Below, one piece after another: positions 1 to 6,195 of a stretch of DNA of 8,005 nt. Numbering within the stretch: the first letter of the stretch is position 1; every line of letters starts with the position of its first letter. Source of the DNA: DASRHD01 sp035499715 (GTDB taxonomy: Bacteria > Verrucomicrobiota > Verrucomicrobiia > Opitutales > Opitutaceae); contig DATJYF010000309.1 of the NCBI GenBank assembly GCA_035499715.1, positions 1-8,005 of the forward strand, given 5' to 3'. The notes below the pieces were generated by a model, which made no database searches, was not told the DNA's origin, and was given only the letters and a program-made list of their open reading frames with translations. Made by a program: the position numbers and the translations under genes.

Positions 1-1
1 G

Positions 2-1978
2 CGCAACGAGCTGCATTACCTGAGCAAGCGGCCGACGGATCTGCTCGATCTCGCCACCCAGCCGCGGCTCGCGCTCAACCTCGGCTACACCCACCACAAC
101 GTGCTGGGCCGGGTCGAGCAGTTCATGCACGACTACTATCAAAACGCCCAGACGATCTACCGTATTTCCAAAATCATCGAGAAGCGCCTCGCGCTGACGG
201 TGGCCGCGCCGGAAAGCGCCGGCGCCTCCTTCCGCGAGACCTTGCGAGCGCGCCGCCACGACCGCGCCAAACACATCGACGGCTTCGTCCTGCGCGGCCA
301 TGAGCTGGCCTCTGAGCACGACAAGGTCTTCCAGGAGGATCCCGCGCGTGTCATCCGCGTCTTCCGCCATTGCCAGCAGCTCGGTTGTGCGCCGGACTTC
401 GCCCTCCAGACCCTGATTCGCGAATCGCTTCCGCTCGTCAACCGGCGCGTGCTCCATTCGCCGGACGCCAATCTCAGCTTCCGCACCATCCTGGAGGAGG
501 CCGGCGGGGTCTTCCCGACGCTCAACCTCATGCACGAGCTGGGCGTGCTCAGCCGCTTTATTCCGGAGTTCGCCGCCCTGACCTGCCTCGTCCAGCACGA
601 GTTTTACCACCGGTACACCGCCGATGCCCACACCCTGAACGCCATCCGTGAACTCGACCGCATCTTCACCGAGGCCGAGCCGATCACCCTGAAATACCGC
701 GAGGAACTCCACCAGACCAGCAGCCCGACCCTGCTCTATCTCATCCTTTTATTGCACGACATTGGCAAGGCCCGCGGCATCGAGGGCCACAGCGAAAGCG
801 GGGTCCAGATCGCCGCCCCCATCCTCGAACGGCTCCAGGTACCCCCAGAAAGCCGTGAGGTGGTTTCCTTTGTCATAAAAAATCATCTCATTATGGCACG
901 ATTTTGGCAGAGGCGGGATGTCGATGACCCGAAAACCGCCGCCGCATTTGCCGAATTGGTGGACGACGCCGAGAAGCTGCGCTATCTCTACGTCCATACG
1001 TTTTGCGACGCCCGCGGGACGGCCGCGAGCCTCTGGAACAGTTACAAGGATACCCTTCACACCAACCTTTTTCGGGCGACGCTTGACCGCCTCACCTTGG
1101 GCGAGGAAGTTGTCACCCGTTACCTCGAGCGCAAGCAAATGATCCAGCAAGAACTCATCCAGAAAAAAATCCCCGGCATCAGCACGGACGAAATCACGGC
1201 GCACTTCAACCTGTTGCCGGAGCGATACTTCATCCATACCGATGCGGCCGAGATCGCCCTCCACATCCAGATGGTCAACCGCCTCCTCCGGTCCATCACC
1301 GAGGCCGATTCCGTCAACACCCTCAAGCCGGTCATCGACTGGAAGGACGACCTCAACCGCAGCCTCACCGTCGTCAACGTCGTCACCTGGGACCGCGCCG
1401 GGTTGTTCTACAAACTCGCCGGCGCGTTCAGCGTCGCCGGCCTGAACATTCTCGGCGCCAAGGTCCTGTCCCGCGCCGACCACATCGCCATCGACACGTT
1501 TTACGTCGTCGAGCCGGGCCGGGGCGTGGTGCAAAACCAGGGCGCGATGGACAGCTTCGCCCGCAATGTCGAGGCCGCGCTCGTCCAGAACAAGGACCTT
1601 TTTCCGGAAATCGTCGCTCAGGCCAAAAAAATCTTGGCCAGCCGCCTGGGCGGGGCCGAACCCGCCCCGCTTCAGGCCTCGTTTCCGCCCAGCGTCGACG
1701 TTTACCACGAGCTTTCCATGCAGCGCACCATCGTCGAGGTTCAGGCCCACGACCAGATCGGCCTCCTTTACCGCCTGGCCAAGGCGATCTACGACCACGG
1801 TTTCGACATCACCTTTGCGCGCATCGGCACCGAACGCGGTGTGGCCATCGACACGTTCTACATCGAAAGCGCCAACCACGAGCCGACCGAGGACGCCGGC
1901 CGCCTCCACGCCCTGCGCGACGAACTGATGAAAATCATCGTCCCGGCCGCCGCGCCGGCCCCGGTCGCCGCGAAATAA
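2..1978 (+). CDS. glnD: [Protein-PII] uridylyltransferase / uridylyl-removing enzyme, 3' part (5' end outside window)
   Basis: GlnD is the cytoplasmic nitrogen sensor that adds UMP to the PII proteins (GlnB/GlnK) when glutamine is low and removes it when glutamine is high. The frame is open from base 2 (RNELHYL...) with no start codon that makes sense, so the gene begins upstream. The nucleotidyltransferase catalytic motif is therefore not visible, roughly 270 residues if the protein has the usual length of about 900. The visible part starts in the PII-UTase linker region (LGY...VEQFMHDYY, about 80-140). An HD phosphohydrolase domain follows: YHRYTADAHTL near 605-635, the His-Asp pair LLHDIGK at 755-760, GHSESG near 784-800 and NHLIMARFWQRRD near 880-920. 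Two ACT domains end the protein, at about 1366-1521 (SLTVVNVVTWDRAGLFYKLA) and 1729-1872 (RTIVEVQAHDQIGLLYRLA); in this family they bind glutamine. Each ACT ends with the same AIDTFY signature. The stop is TAA. The kinase gene follows on the same strand after 156 bp. Family assignment is secure. Confidence 0.95.
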   Translation, partial: RNELHYLSKRPTDLLDLATQPRLALNLGYTHHNVLGRVEQFMHDYYQNAQTIYRISKIIEKRLALTVAAPESAGASFRETLRARRHDRAKHIDGFVLRGHELASEHDKVFQEDPARVIRVFRHCQQLGCAPDFALQTLIRESLPLVNRRVLHSPDANLSFRTILEEAGGVFPTLNLMHELGVLSRFIPEFAALTCLVQHEFYHRYTADAHTLNAIRELDRIFTEAEPITLKYREELHQTSSPTLLYLILLLHDIGKARGIEGHSESGVQIAAPILERLQVPPESREVVSFVIKNHLIMARFWQRRDVDDPKTAAAFAELVDDAEKLRYLYVHTFCDARGTAASLWNSYKDTLHTNLFRATLDRLTLGEEVVTRYLERKQMIQQELIQKKIPGISTDEITAHFNLLPERYFIHTDAAEIALHIQMVNRLLRSITEADSVNTLKPVIDWKDDLNRSLTVVNVVTWDRAGLFYKLAGAFSVAGLNILGAKVLSRADHIAIDTFYVVEPGRGVVQNQGAMDSFARNVEAALVQNKDLFPEIVAQAKKILASRLGGAEPAPLQASFPPSVDVYHELSMQRTIVEVQAHDQIGLLYRLAKAIYDHGFDITFARIGTERGVAIDTFYIESANHEPTEDAGRLHALRDELMKIIVPAAAPAPVAAK

Positions 1979-1990
1979 TCCCCCGGATTT

Positions 1991-2180
1991 CGGATCGCGG
2001 ATGGCGGACGGGTGCTCATACTCCGCGGGGTGAATTCCGATTCCACCCACCGCCGGCGGTTGTCGGCCCGGGCCCCGATCCGACTCTTGTGACCGGCTCC
2101 ACGCCTATGATTTCCTTTTCTCATTAATCGGTCCATGGAAACCACCGGCCAGCCCTCCGCCCGTTACAATCCGCGATCCG
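1991..2180. repeat. Inverted 12-bp repeat (CGGATCGCGGAT) across the glnD-kinase gap
   Basis: CGGATCGCGGAT at 1991-2002 recurs exactly as its reverse complement, ATCCGCGATCCG, at 2169-2180. The second copy lies inside the first codons of the kinase gene, where it encodes NPRSAI. The surrounding sequence (GGATTTCGGATCGCGGATGG) is built from degenerate GGATNNC units. This is the type of short intergenic repeat whose translation reads SAIRNP in several GC-rich phyla. It could be a scattered genomic repeat or a simple foldback; the window alone cannot say which. Confidence 0.5.
2049..2078. repeat. GC-rich palindromes downstream of glnD
   Basis: ACCGCCGGCGGT at 2049-2060 is a perfect 12-bp palindrome. 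It is followed at 2063-2078 by a near-palindrome (TCGGCCCGGGCC...CGA). They lie about 70-100 bp after the glnD stop and before the kinase start. They could form GC-rich hairpins in a read-through transcript, but no T-run follows, so an intrinsic terminator is not supported. Their role is unknown. Confidence 0.3.
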
Positions 2181-3874
2181 CGATCGGAACGCTCCACTAC
2201 ATCAGCTCCCTGCTCGGCAAAACCGTCGACGCCGGCGCGGCCCCGCGTCTGATCCTCGCCGAAATCATCGCCTTCTTCGACGCTTCCAGCGGCTCGATCG
2301 CACTGCTCAATCCCGACACCGGCTATCTCGAGATCGAAGTCCAGCAGGGCCTGCCCGACGACTCCGACGAAGTTCCGCTTCGTCCCGGCCAGGGCATCAC
2401 CGGCTGGGTCGCCTTCCACGGCCGGCCCCAGCTCGTGCCCGATGTGTCGGCCGATCCGCGCTACGTCCGCGTGCGCCCGACGGTCCGGAGCGAAATGGCC
2501 GCGCCCATGGTCGAGGAGGAGAGCGGCCAGATCCTGGGTGTGATCAACCTCGACAGCGACAGCCTGGGCTCCTTCACCCCCGCCGACCTCGACCAGCTCG
2601 TGCGCTTCACCGCCGAAGCCACCGCCGTCCTCCAGCGGCTCTGGCAACTCAACCAGCTCAAAGGCAAGGCCCGCCAGCTCGAGACGCTCATCACCATCGG
2701 CCAGTCGCTCGTCACCAAGCTCGAGCAACAGGAGCTGTTCGACACGGTCGCGGAGGAAACCCGCCACATCACGCAGACTCGCGCCTGCGCGTTCTACCTC
2801 CACGATTCCACGAAAAAAACGGTCCGCCTCGCCGCGCTGGCCGTTCCGGCCTCCGCCGCGCCTGCGCCGGGCGAACCGAAGACCTCCGACGAGCTGCCGG
2901 CCGATTCCTGCCTGGTCAACGCCGCCCTTGTCACCCGCAAACAGGTCGAATTCGCCAACATCCAGTCGCCCGACCTCTTCGACGTGGTCGACCTGCCGCG
3001 CGACGCCCAGCTCCGCTCCGTGCTGATCACGCCCCTGCTGGTCGAGGGCGATGTCCTCGGCGCGCTCGCGATTTTCACCGACCACGTCCACCGCTTCAAC
3101 AACGACGAGCGCCGCCTCACCGCCGCCCTTGCCAGCCTGGCCGCCGTCGCGCTGCAGAACTCCCGTCTCTACAGCCGCGTCTTCCGCAGTGAGGAGTCAC
3201 TCCGCAAAAACGAGCAGCTCACCACCCTCGGCCTCCTCGCCGCGGAAATCGCCCACGAGATCCGCAATCCGCTCACCGTGATCAAGCTCCTCTTCGGCGC
3301 GCTCGACCTCGAGTTCGCCGCGGACGATCCCCGCCGCACCGACGAACGCCTCATCCGCGAAAAGCTCGACCAGCTCGAGGGCATCGTCACACGCGTGCTG
3401 AATTTCGCCAAGGCGCCGTCGTCGCTCCATTCGCGCTGGTCCGTGACCGACATCATGACGGACACGCTCATGCTCATCCGCTTCAAGTTTGCGCAGAGCA
3501 AGATTCATCTCGTCTTCGAGCCGCCGCCGCAGCCGCTGATCGTTGACGTGCACAAGGGCCAGCTCCAGCAGGTCCTGCTCAACCTCCTGCTCAACTCCAC
3601 CCAGGCCATGCCCGCGGGCGGCGTCATCACCCTCCGCTGCAGCGGCGACGCCCAGCACGTTTTCATCGACGTCGCCGACACCGGCGGCGGCATTCCCGAG
3701 GACATCCGCGAACACATTTTCGATTCGTTCCTCTCCGGCCGTCCCGGCGGCACCGGCCTCGGTCTCGCCATTGCCAAGCGCATCATGCTCAGCCACGGGG
3801 GCGACATCGCGCTCGTCGCCACCAGCCCCGCCGGCACGACCCTCCGCCTCACCCTGCCGCTCGCCAAGACCTGA
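2135..3874 (+). CDS. Cytoplasmic GAF-GAF sensor histidine kinase
   Basis: This 579-residue protein is a two-component sensor kinase that would autophosphorylate on His and pass the phosphate to a response regulator. It has no membrane segment or signal peptide, so it should sense an intracellular signal. Domains in order: GAF 1 at about 30-165 (GQGITGWVAF...VINLDSDSLGSFTPAD), GAF 2 at about 190-345 (LITPLLVEGDVLGALAIF), HisKA at about 362-425 with phospho-acceptor His374 in AAEIAHEIRNPLTVIK, and HATPase_c at about 465-577 with N box Asn487 (LLNLLLNSTQAMPAGG), G1 Asp515 (VADTGGGIP) and G2 GGTGLGLA. All catalytic boxes look intact. The HEIRNPLT box and compact catalytic domain resemble the NtrB/AtoS/ZraS group, whose partners are often NtrC-type regulators. 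The start is the first ATG after an in-frame TGA at 2108-2110 and has no clear Shine-Dalgarno. No response regulator lies in the window. The ligand is unknown, and a nitrogen role from glnD proximity is only a guess. Confidence 0.93.
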   Translation: METTGQPSARYNPRSAIGTLHYISSLLGKTVDAGAAPRLILAEIIAFFDASSGSIALLNPDTGYLEIEVQQGLPDDSDEVPLRPGQGITGWVAFHGRPQLVPDVSADPRYVRVRPTVRSEMAAPMVEEESGQILGVINLDSDSLGSFTPADLDQLVRFTAEATAVLQRLWQLNQLKGKARQLETLITIGQSLVTKLEQQELFDTVAEETRHITQTRACAFYLHDSTKKTVRLAALAVPASAAPAPGEPKTSDELPADSCLVNAALVTRKQVEFANIQSPDLFDVVDLPRDAQLRSVLITPLLVEGDVLGALAIFTDHVHRFNNDERRLTAALASLAAVALQNSRLYSRVFRSEESLRKNEQLTTLGLLAAEIAHEIRNPLTVIKLLFGALDLEFAADDPRRTDERLIREKLDQLEGIVTRVLNFAKAPSSLHSRWSVTDIMTDTLMLIRFKFAQSKIHLVFEPPPQPLIVDVHKGQLQQVLLNLLLNSTQAMPAGGVITLRCSGDAQHVFIDVADTGGGIPEDIREHIFDSFLSGRPGGTGLGLAIAKRIMLSHGGDIALVATSPAGTTLRLTLPLAKT

Positions 3875-3879
3875 CCGCC

Positions 3880-4086
3880 ATGCCGCCCGAAAACCTTCCT
3901 GCGCCCGGCCAACGCCAGCGCGTCATGCTCCGCCTCCTCGCCATCCTGCTTCTGGCCGGCGCGCTTCTGGCGGCCTTCGTGCTGAAAAAACTGCCCGCGC
4001 CGGTGCGCGCCTTCATCGCCTTCGGCGACGTCGTGGCCGCGGCCGCCCTGCTTCTGCTGGCGCGAAAAAATCCACTGGGGCGCTGA
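3880..4086 (+). CDS. Small two-helix membrane protein (68 aa), function unknown
   Basis: The frame opens with ATG five bases after the kinase stop, so it is probably co-transcribed and translationally coupled with the kinase. Two hydrophobic stretches are visible: about residues 17-37 (LRLLAILLLAGALLAAFVL), followed by a Lys-Lys-Leu-Pro turn, and about 44-62 (FIAFGDVVAAAALLLLA), followed by the basic tail ARKNPLGR. A polar, Pro-rich N-terminus precedes them. This is the pattern of a small inner-membrane hairpin protein. An in-frame ATG at 3925 (MLRLLAIL) is an alternative start that would drop the polar N-terminus. I do not recognise the family. It could assist or anchor the otherwise soluble kinase, but that is inference from position only. 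There is no Shine-Dalgarno before either start. Two helices in a coupled frame make a real gene likely but not certain. Confidence 0.6.
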   Translation: MPPENLPAPGQRQRVMLRLLAILLLAGALLAAFVLKKLPAPVRAFIAFGDVVAAAALLLLARKNPLGR

Positions 4087-4198
4087 GTCTGGCATCACCG
4101 GGCATAGATTTTGCCCAAAGGTTCTCGAAAAAGTTTCTTGTTTGTCCGGAGCGCGTCAGCCGCCGCATCCTCACCGCAAAAATGGAAAAATAAATTTT

Positions 4199-4386
4199 TT
4201 TGTAACGTATTATATTACAAACTTGTCCTGGCTGATGATAAATTTAAGAAAAATAGTCGCGCCGGGAACTTTTCGGGAAAGTTTTCCCACTGAGTCGCCG
4301 GCTCGTAGCTCGCCGAAGCGGTTGGCTTTGGCCCGATTTCTCCTGCCGCGCCTATCGACTGCGTTTGTAATATATTACGTTACAAA
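4199..4386. repeat. Inverted-repeat pair flanking 140 bp (MITE-like element or paired binding sites)
   Basis: The left arm, 4199-4222, begins TTTGTAACGTA and ends TTACAAAC. The reverse complement of the right arm, 4363-4386, is identical at 23 of 24 positions; the single difference is T versus A at position 12. The similarity stops abruptly on both the inner and outer sides. Each arm is itself an imperfect dyad (TTTGTAA, nine bases, TTACAAA), and the right arm contains the perfect 12-bp palindrome GTAATATATTAC. Total span is 188 bp with no credible gene inside. This fits a non-autonomous mobile element with 24-bp terminal inverted repeats, or two operator or recombinase sites. No target-site duplication is obvious (left flank ATTTT, right flank TCCAC). 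Interpretation is open; the repeat itself is certain. Confidence 0.75.
4264..4288 (-). terminator. Hairpin, possible terminator for the leftward tandem-ACT gene
   Basis: On the minus strand GGG-AA-AACTTT, loop CCCGA, then AAAGTT-CCC gives about nine base pairs with a two-base bulge. A T-rich stretch (TATTTTTCTT) follows about eight bases later on that strand. This is a weak, somewhat separated intrinsic-terminator arrangement, about 120 bp past the tandem-ACT stop. On the plus strand no T-run follows. It could equally be part of the inverted-repeat element that surrounds it. Confidence 0.25.
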
Positions 4387-4406
4387 TCCACTGAAGCAGG
4401 GCGTGT

Positions 4407-4949
4407 TTAAGGCGGCGGTGCTCCTTTGGCTGCCGGATGCAGCTTGAGGTCGACCATCAGATCGGCGGCGATTTTTTCCAGATCGGTGCGCAGGGCCGCC
4501 AGGTTCGCTTTTTCCGGCACGAGCACGGTGGCGCGCGCCTGAAACAGCGTCCCGCCGCCCATCGGCGTGCTGACGCATTCCGAGACCAGCTCCTCCACGT
4601 TCACCCGATGCGCGGCCAGCACCGCCGAGATGCTGCGCAAAATTCCCGGCCGGTCCTGACCCACAAGCTCGAGCGTGGCCGGCGTGCCGCCCGCTTTCGG
4701 CACCGGGCCGCTCTCGGCCTGGACGACGACGCGCAAGCCGGCGGAGTCGAGTTGCTGGAGCGCACGGACCAGTCCGTCGGCCTTTTCCGCCGGCACTTCC
4801 ACGCGCACGATGCCGGCAAACTGGCCGCCGAGATGGCTCATGCGGCTCTCCAGCCAGTTGCCGCCGTGATCGGCCACACGCGCGGCGACGAGTTGCACCA
4901 GTCCAGGCTGGTCCGCCCCGATGAGCGTCATGACAAGGTTGGTCAGCAT
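4407..4949 (-). CDS. Tandem ACT-domain protein, GcvR-like
   Basis: The 180-residue product consists of two ACT domains. The first spans about residues 1-75 (LVMTLIGADQPGLVQLVAARVADHG, then HLGGQFAGIVRV). The second spans about 88-165 (LELVGQDRPGILRSISAVLAAHRVNVEELV, then FQARATVLVP). Both have the D-x-P-G-L/I loop that commonly contacts an amino-acid ligand. The layout matches the GcvR/YcxW-type ACT regulators. In E. coli GcvR holds the activator GcvA in check in response to glycine, and no DNA-binding domain is present here either. I start at ATG 4949 because the match to the ACT fold begins at once (MLTNLVMTL). A TTG at 4985 would add 12 unconserved residues. No clear Shine-Dalgarno is seen. 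The HNH gene ends 73 bp upstream on the same strand, so they may share a transcript. No gcv genes are nearby and the ligand is unknown. Confidence 0.85.
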   Translation of the reverse strand: MLTNLVMTLIGADQPGLVQLVAARVADHGGNWLESRMSHLGGQFAGIVRVEVPAEKADGLVRALQQLDSAGLRVVVQAESGPVPKAGGTPATLELVGQDRPGILRSISAVLAAHRVNVEELVSECVSTPMGGGTLFQARATVLVPEKANLAALRTDLEKIAADLMVDLKLHPAAKGAPPP

Positions 4950-5022
4950 GGGATTCAGACTGGAGGCCGCGGCGCGCGGCGGCAATCCCGGCGTGCGCCA
5001 AAACGCGGGCGCCGGCTCCGGC

Positions 5023-5640
5023 TCACTCGTCGAGCTCGACGTTCCAGTAGGCCAGATCGAGGAAATCCTTCCACATCTCGCGGTGCTGGGTGCCGAGCAC
5101 GAGCGAGATCACCGGCCGCCACTTCGGCCGCACCGGCTTGCGGATGAGCCGCAGGCTGGCTTCGTGCGGCAGGCGGTTGGCCTTCCTCGTGTTGCAGCGC
5201 ACACACGAGCAGACGATGTTCTCCCAAGTCGTCTTGCCGCCGTAATGACGCGGAATGACGTGATCGAGGTTGAGCTCCTCGCGCGCAAAATGCCTGCCGC
5301 AATACTGGCAGGTGCTCTTGTCTCGCTCGAAGACATTGTTGCGCGTGAGCTTGACCTCCTTGCACGGCAGCTTGTCGAAGAATGTCAGCAGGATCACGCG
5401 CGGCAGCCGGATGGTCCGGCTCGGTGTGCGCACCGTTTCCAGCGCGGACAACGGCGGGTTGTGCTGCGAAAAGTCGATCCAATCCAGCATGGAGAACGTG
5501 CGGAAATCGTCATCGTAGTGGTGCACGACGCTGGCGTGCCCGCGCGCCAGCAGGGCGAAGGCGCGGCGCGCGCCGATGACGTTCACCGCCTGCCACAGGC
5601 GGTTGAGCACCAGCACGGGTTGGTCGAGCACAGCCTCCAT
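5023..5640 (-). CDS. HNH endonuclease-family protein (205 aa)
   Basis: The N-terminal half (VLVLNRLWQAVNVIGARRAFALLARGHA...) is the conserved leader of a widespread stand-alone HNH protein family seen in cyanobacteria, Bacteroidetes, Verrucomicrobia and others. The C-terminal half carries the ββα-metal HNH module: zinc-knuckle pairs Cys111/Cys114 (CQYC) and Cys146/Cys149 (CVRC), with Asp126-His127 (LDHVIPRHYGG) and Asn141 (WENIV) between them, then N-x-R-K-x-N-R. Key residues look intact, so a metal-dependent nicking or cleaving activity on nucleic acid is plausible, but the cellular role of this family is not established. Start: ATG 5640 has a good Shine-Dalgarno (GGAGG at 5646-5650, five bases upstream), the best in the window, which rules out an upstream in-frame start that would add 13 residues. 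It is divergent from the toxin-antitoxin operon, with 148 bp between start codons. It is probably a housekeeping gene rather than part of that module. Confidence 0.85.
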   Translation of the reverse strand: MEAVLDQPVLVLNRLWQAVNVIGARRAFALLARGHASVVHHYDDDFRTFSMLDWIDFSQHNPPLSALETVRTPSRTIRLPRVILLTFFDKLPCKEVKLTRNNVFERDKSTCQYCGRHFAREELNLDHVIPRHYGGKTTWENIVCSCVRCNTRKANRLPHEASLRLIRKPVRPKWRPVISLVLGTQHREMWKDFLDLAYWNVELDE

Positions 5641-5788
5641 AAAAGCCTCCGACCTACTCGCGCCAGCGGGGCCTGTCAAGCGGGCCGGATGGCCTTTGCC
5701 GAAATGTCACGCGCCCGTCGGCGCCGCACCCATTCAAATCGGGCCATCCGGCCTTGACAATTGAGCCATTTGGCCCAACTTGGCTCCA
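5641..5788. promoter_or_regulatory. Divergent control region between HNH gene and Xre-RES operon
   Basis: The motif GGCCATCCGGCC occurs at 5742-5753 on the plus strand and, inverted, at 5683-5694. Each copy is followed on its own strand by TTGACA: directly at 5754-5759 (+), and after three bases at 5679-5674 (-). A looser third copy, AGCCATTTGGCC, lies at 5764-5775, 22 bp (about two helical turns) after the plus-strand copy. It sits between the -35-like TTGACA and the antitoxin start. The arrangement suits operators bound by the Xre antitoxin. A -10 is poor on both sides (AACTTG at 5777-5782; TAGGTC at 5656-5651). On the minus side a -10 there would put the transcription start at about the Shine-Dalgarno, so that TTGACA may not be a real -35. 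Confidence 0.55.
5754..5782 (+). promoter_or_regulatory. Candidate promoter of the toxin-antitoxin operon
   Basis: A perfect TTGACA (5754-5759) is followed after 17 bp by AACTTG (5777-5782), a weak -10. Transcription would then start at about 5789, the A of the antitoxin ATG. The -35 abuts one putative operator and the spacer contains another, so a bound regulator would block polymerase. The weak -10 keeps confidence low. Confidence 0.4.
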
Positions 5789-6190
5789 ATGCAATCTGCC
5801 TTCGTTCTCGCCGAGAAACCGATTCACGAACTCGTCCCGCAACTGCGCCGGGGGTTGCCGGTCAGCATGCTCAATCAGGTGGCGGAGACCCTCGGGTTTT
5901 CCGCCGGACTGCTGGCCGAAAAGCTCGGCATCGCCCGCCGCACCCTGACCCGCAAGCAAAGCAGCGGCGAGCCGCTCTCCCTCGAGGCCTCGGAAAAGGT
6001 GCTGCGCGTGGCCCGCGTGCGCAACCTCGCCCGCACCCTTTTCACCACCGACGAGGCGATTTCGAACTGGCTTTCCCAGCCCGACGCCGCGCTCAACGAC
6101 TCCGCCCCGCTCGACCTGCTCGACACCGACCTGGGCGCGCGCGAGGTCGAAGATCTCCTGCGCGCGCTCGCCCACGGCCACGTCGTCTGA
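5789..6190 (+). CDS. Xre/MbcA/ParS-family antitoxin (133 aa)
   Basis: This is the antitoxin of an Xre-RES type II toxin-antitoxin pair. It neutralises the RES toxin by direct binding and usually represses its own operon. The N-terminal part (LLAEKLGIARRTLTRKQSSGEPLSLEAS, about residues 40-70) is the Xre-like helix-turn-helix. The C-terminal part (LARTLFTTDEAISNWLSQPDAALNDSAPLDLL...GAREVEDLL, about 80-130) is the DUF2384 toxin-binding domain, with the family hallmarks WL..P...L...PLDLL and a final helix. Length is typical. I start at ATG 5789; an upstream TTG at 5780 adds only three residues. There is no Shine-Dalgarno, and the predicted promoter would start transcription at or next to this ATG, so a leaderless message is possible. 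The toxin ATG lies five bases after the stop, giving the usual antitoxin-first operon. Family assignment is firm. Confidence 0.92.
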   Translation: MQSAFVLAEKPIHELVPQLRRGLPVSMLNQVAETLGFSAGLLAEKLGIARRTLTRKQSSGEPLSLEASEKVLRVARVRNLARTLFTTDEAISNWLSQPDAALNDSAPLDLLDTDLGAREVEDLLRALAHGHVV

Positions 6191-6195
6191 TCGGC

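Larger units (their letters stand above)
4087..4406. other. Convergent intergenic region with AT-rich core
   Basis: This 320-bp gap lies between the 3' ends of the small membrane-protein gene (+) and the tandem-ACT gene (-), so no promoter for either neighbour is expected here. Base composition drops sharply in AT between about 4170 and 4260, unlike the GC-rich flanks. The gap holds a facing pair of near-identical 24-bp repeats and a hairpin, both listed separately. Short open frames across it (for example 4111-4293) have no recognisable product and no ribosome binding site. Confidence 0.6.

Noticed and set aside
101..1978. Start of glnD at GTG 101
   Set aside because: The frame is open and clearly homologous upstream to base 2 (RNELHYL), so the gene is cut by the window edge and does not start at 101.
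749..2050. 433-codon open frame on the minus strand across glnD
   Set aside because: It is antisense to an unmistakable glnD, its translation shows no domain, and its composition (Asp, Val, Gly-rich) is what GC-rich third positions give on the opposite strand.
2087..2111. Promoter for the kinase: TTGTGA (2087-2092) and TATGAT (2106-2111)
   Set aside because: The spacer is only 13 bp, too short for a standard sigma-70 promoter; TATGAT alone is not enough evidence.
2105..3091. 328-codon minus-strand frame over the kinase gene
   Set aside because: Antisense shadow of the GAF domains; low-complexity translation with no recognisable motif.
4363..4389. Xer/dif-like recombination site (TTACGTTACAA beside GCGTTTGTAA)
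   Set aside because: The half-site resemblance to dif is suggestive, but the central spacer would be only four bases instead of 6-8, and two inverted copies 140 bp apart do not fit a chromosomal dif.
4111..4447. Small plus-strand frames in the AT-rich gap (4111-4293, 4142-4447)
   Set aside because: No ribosome binding site, no recognisable product, and they run through the inverted repeats and, for the second, into the end of the opposing ACT gene.
4921..5757. 278-codon plus-strand frame across the HNH gene
   Set aside because: Opposite strand of a gene with intact zinc and HNH motifs and a good ribosome binding site; the translation has no family features.
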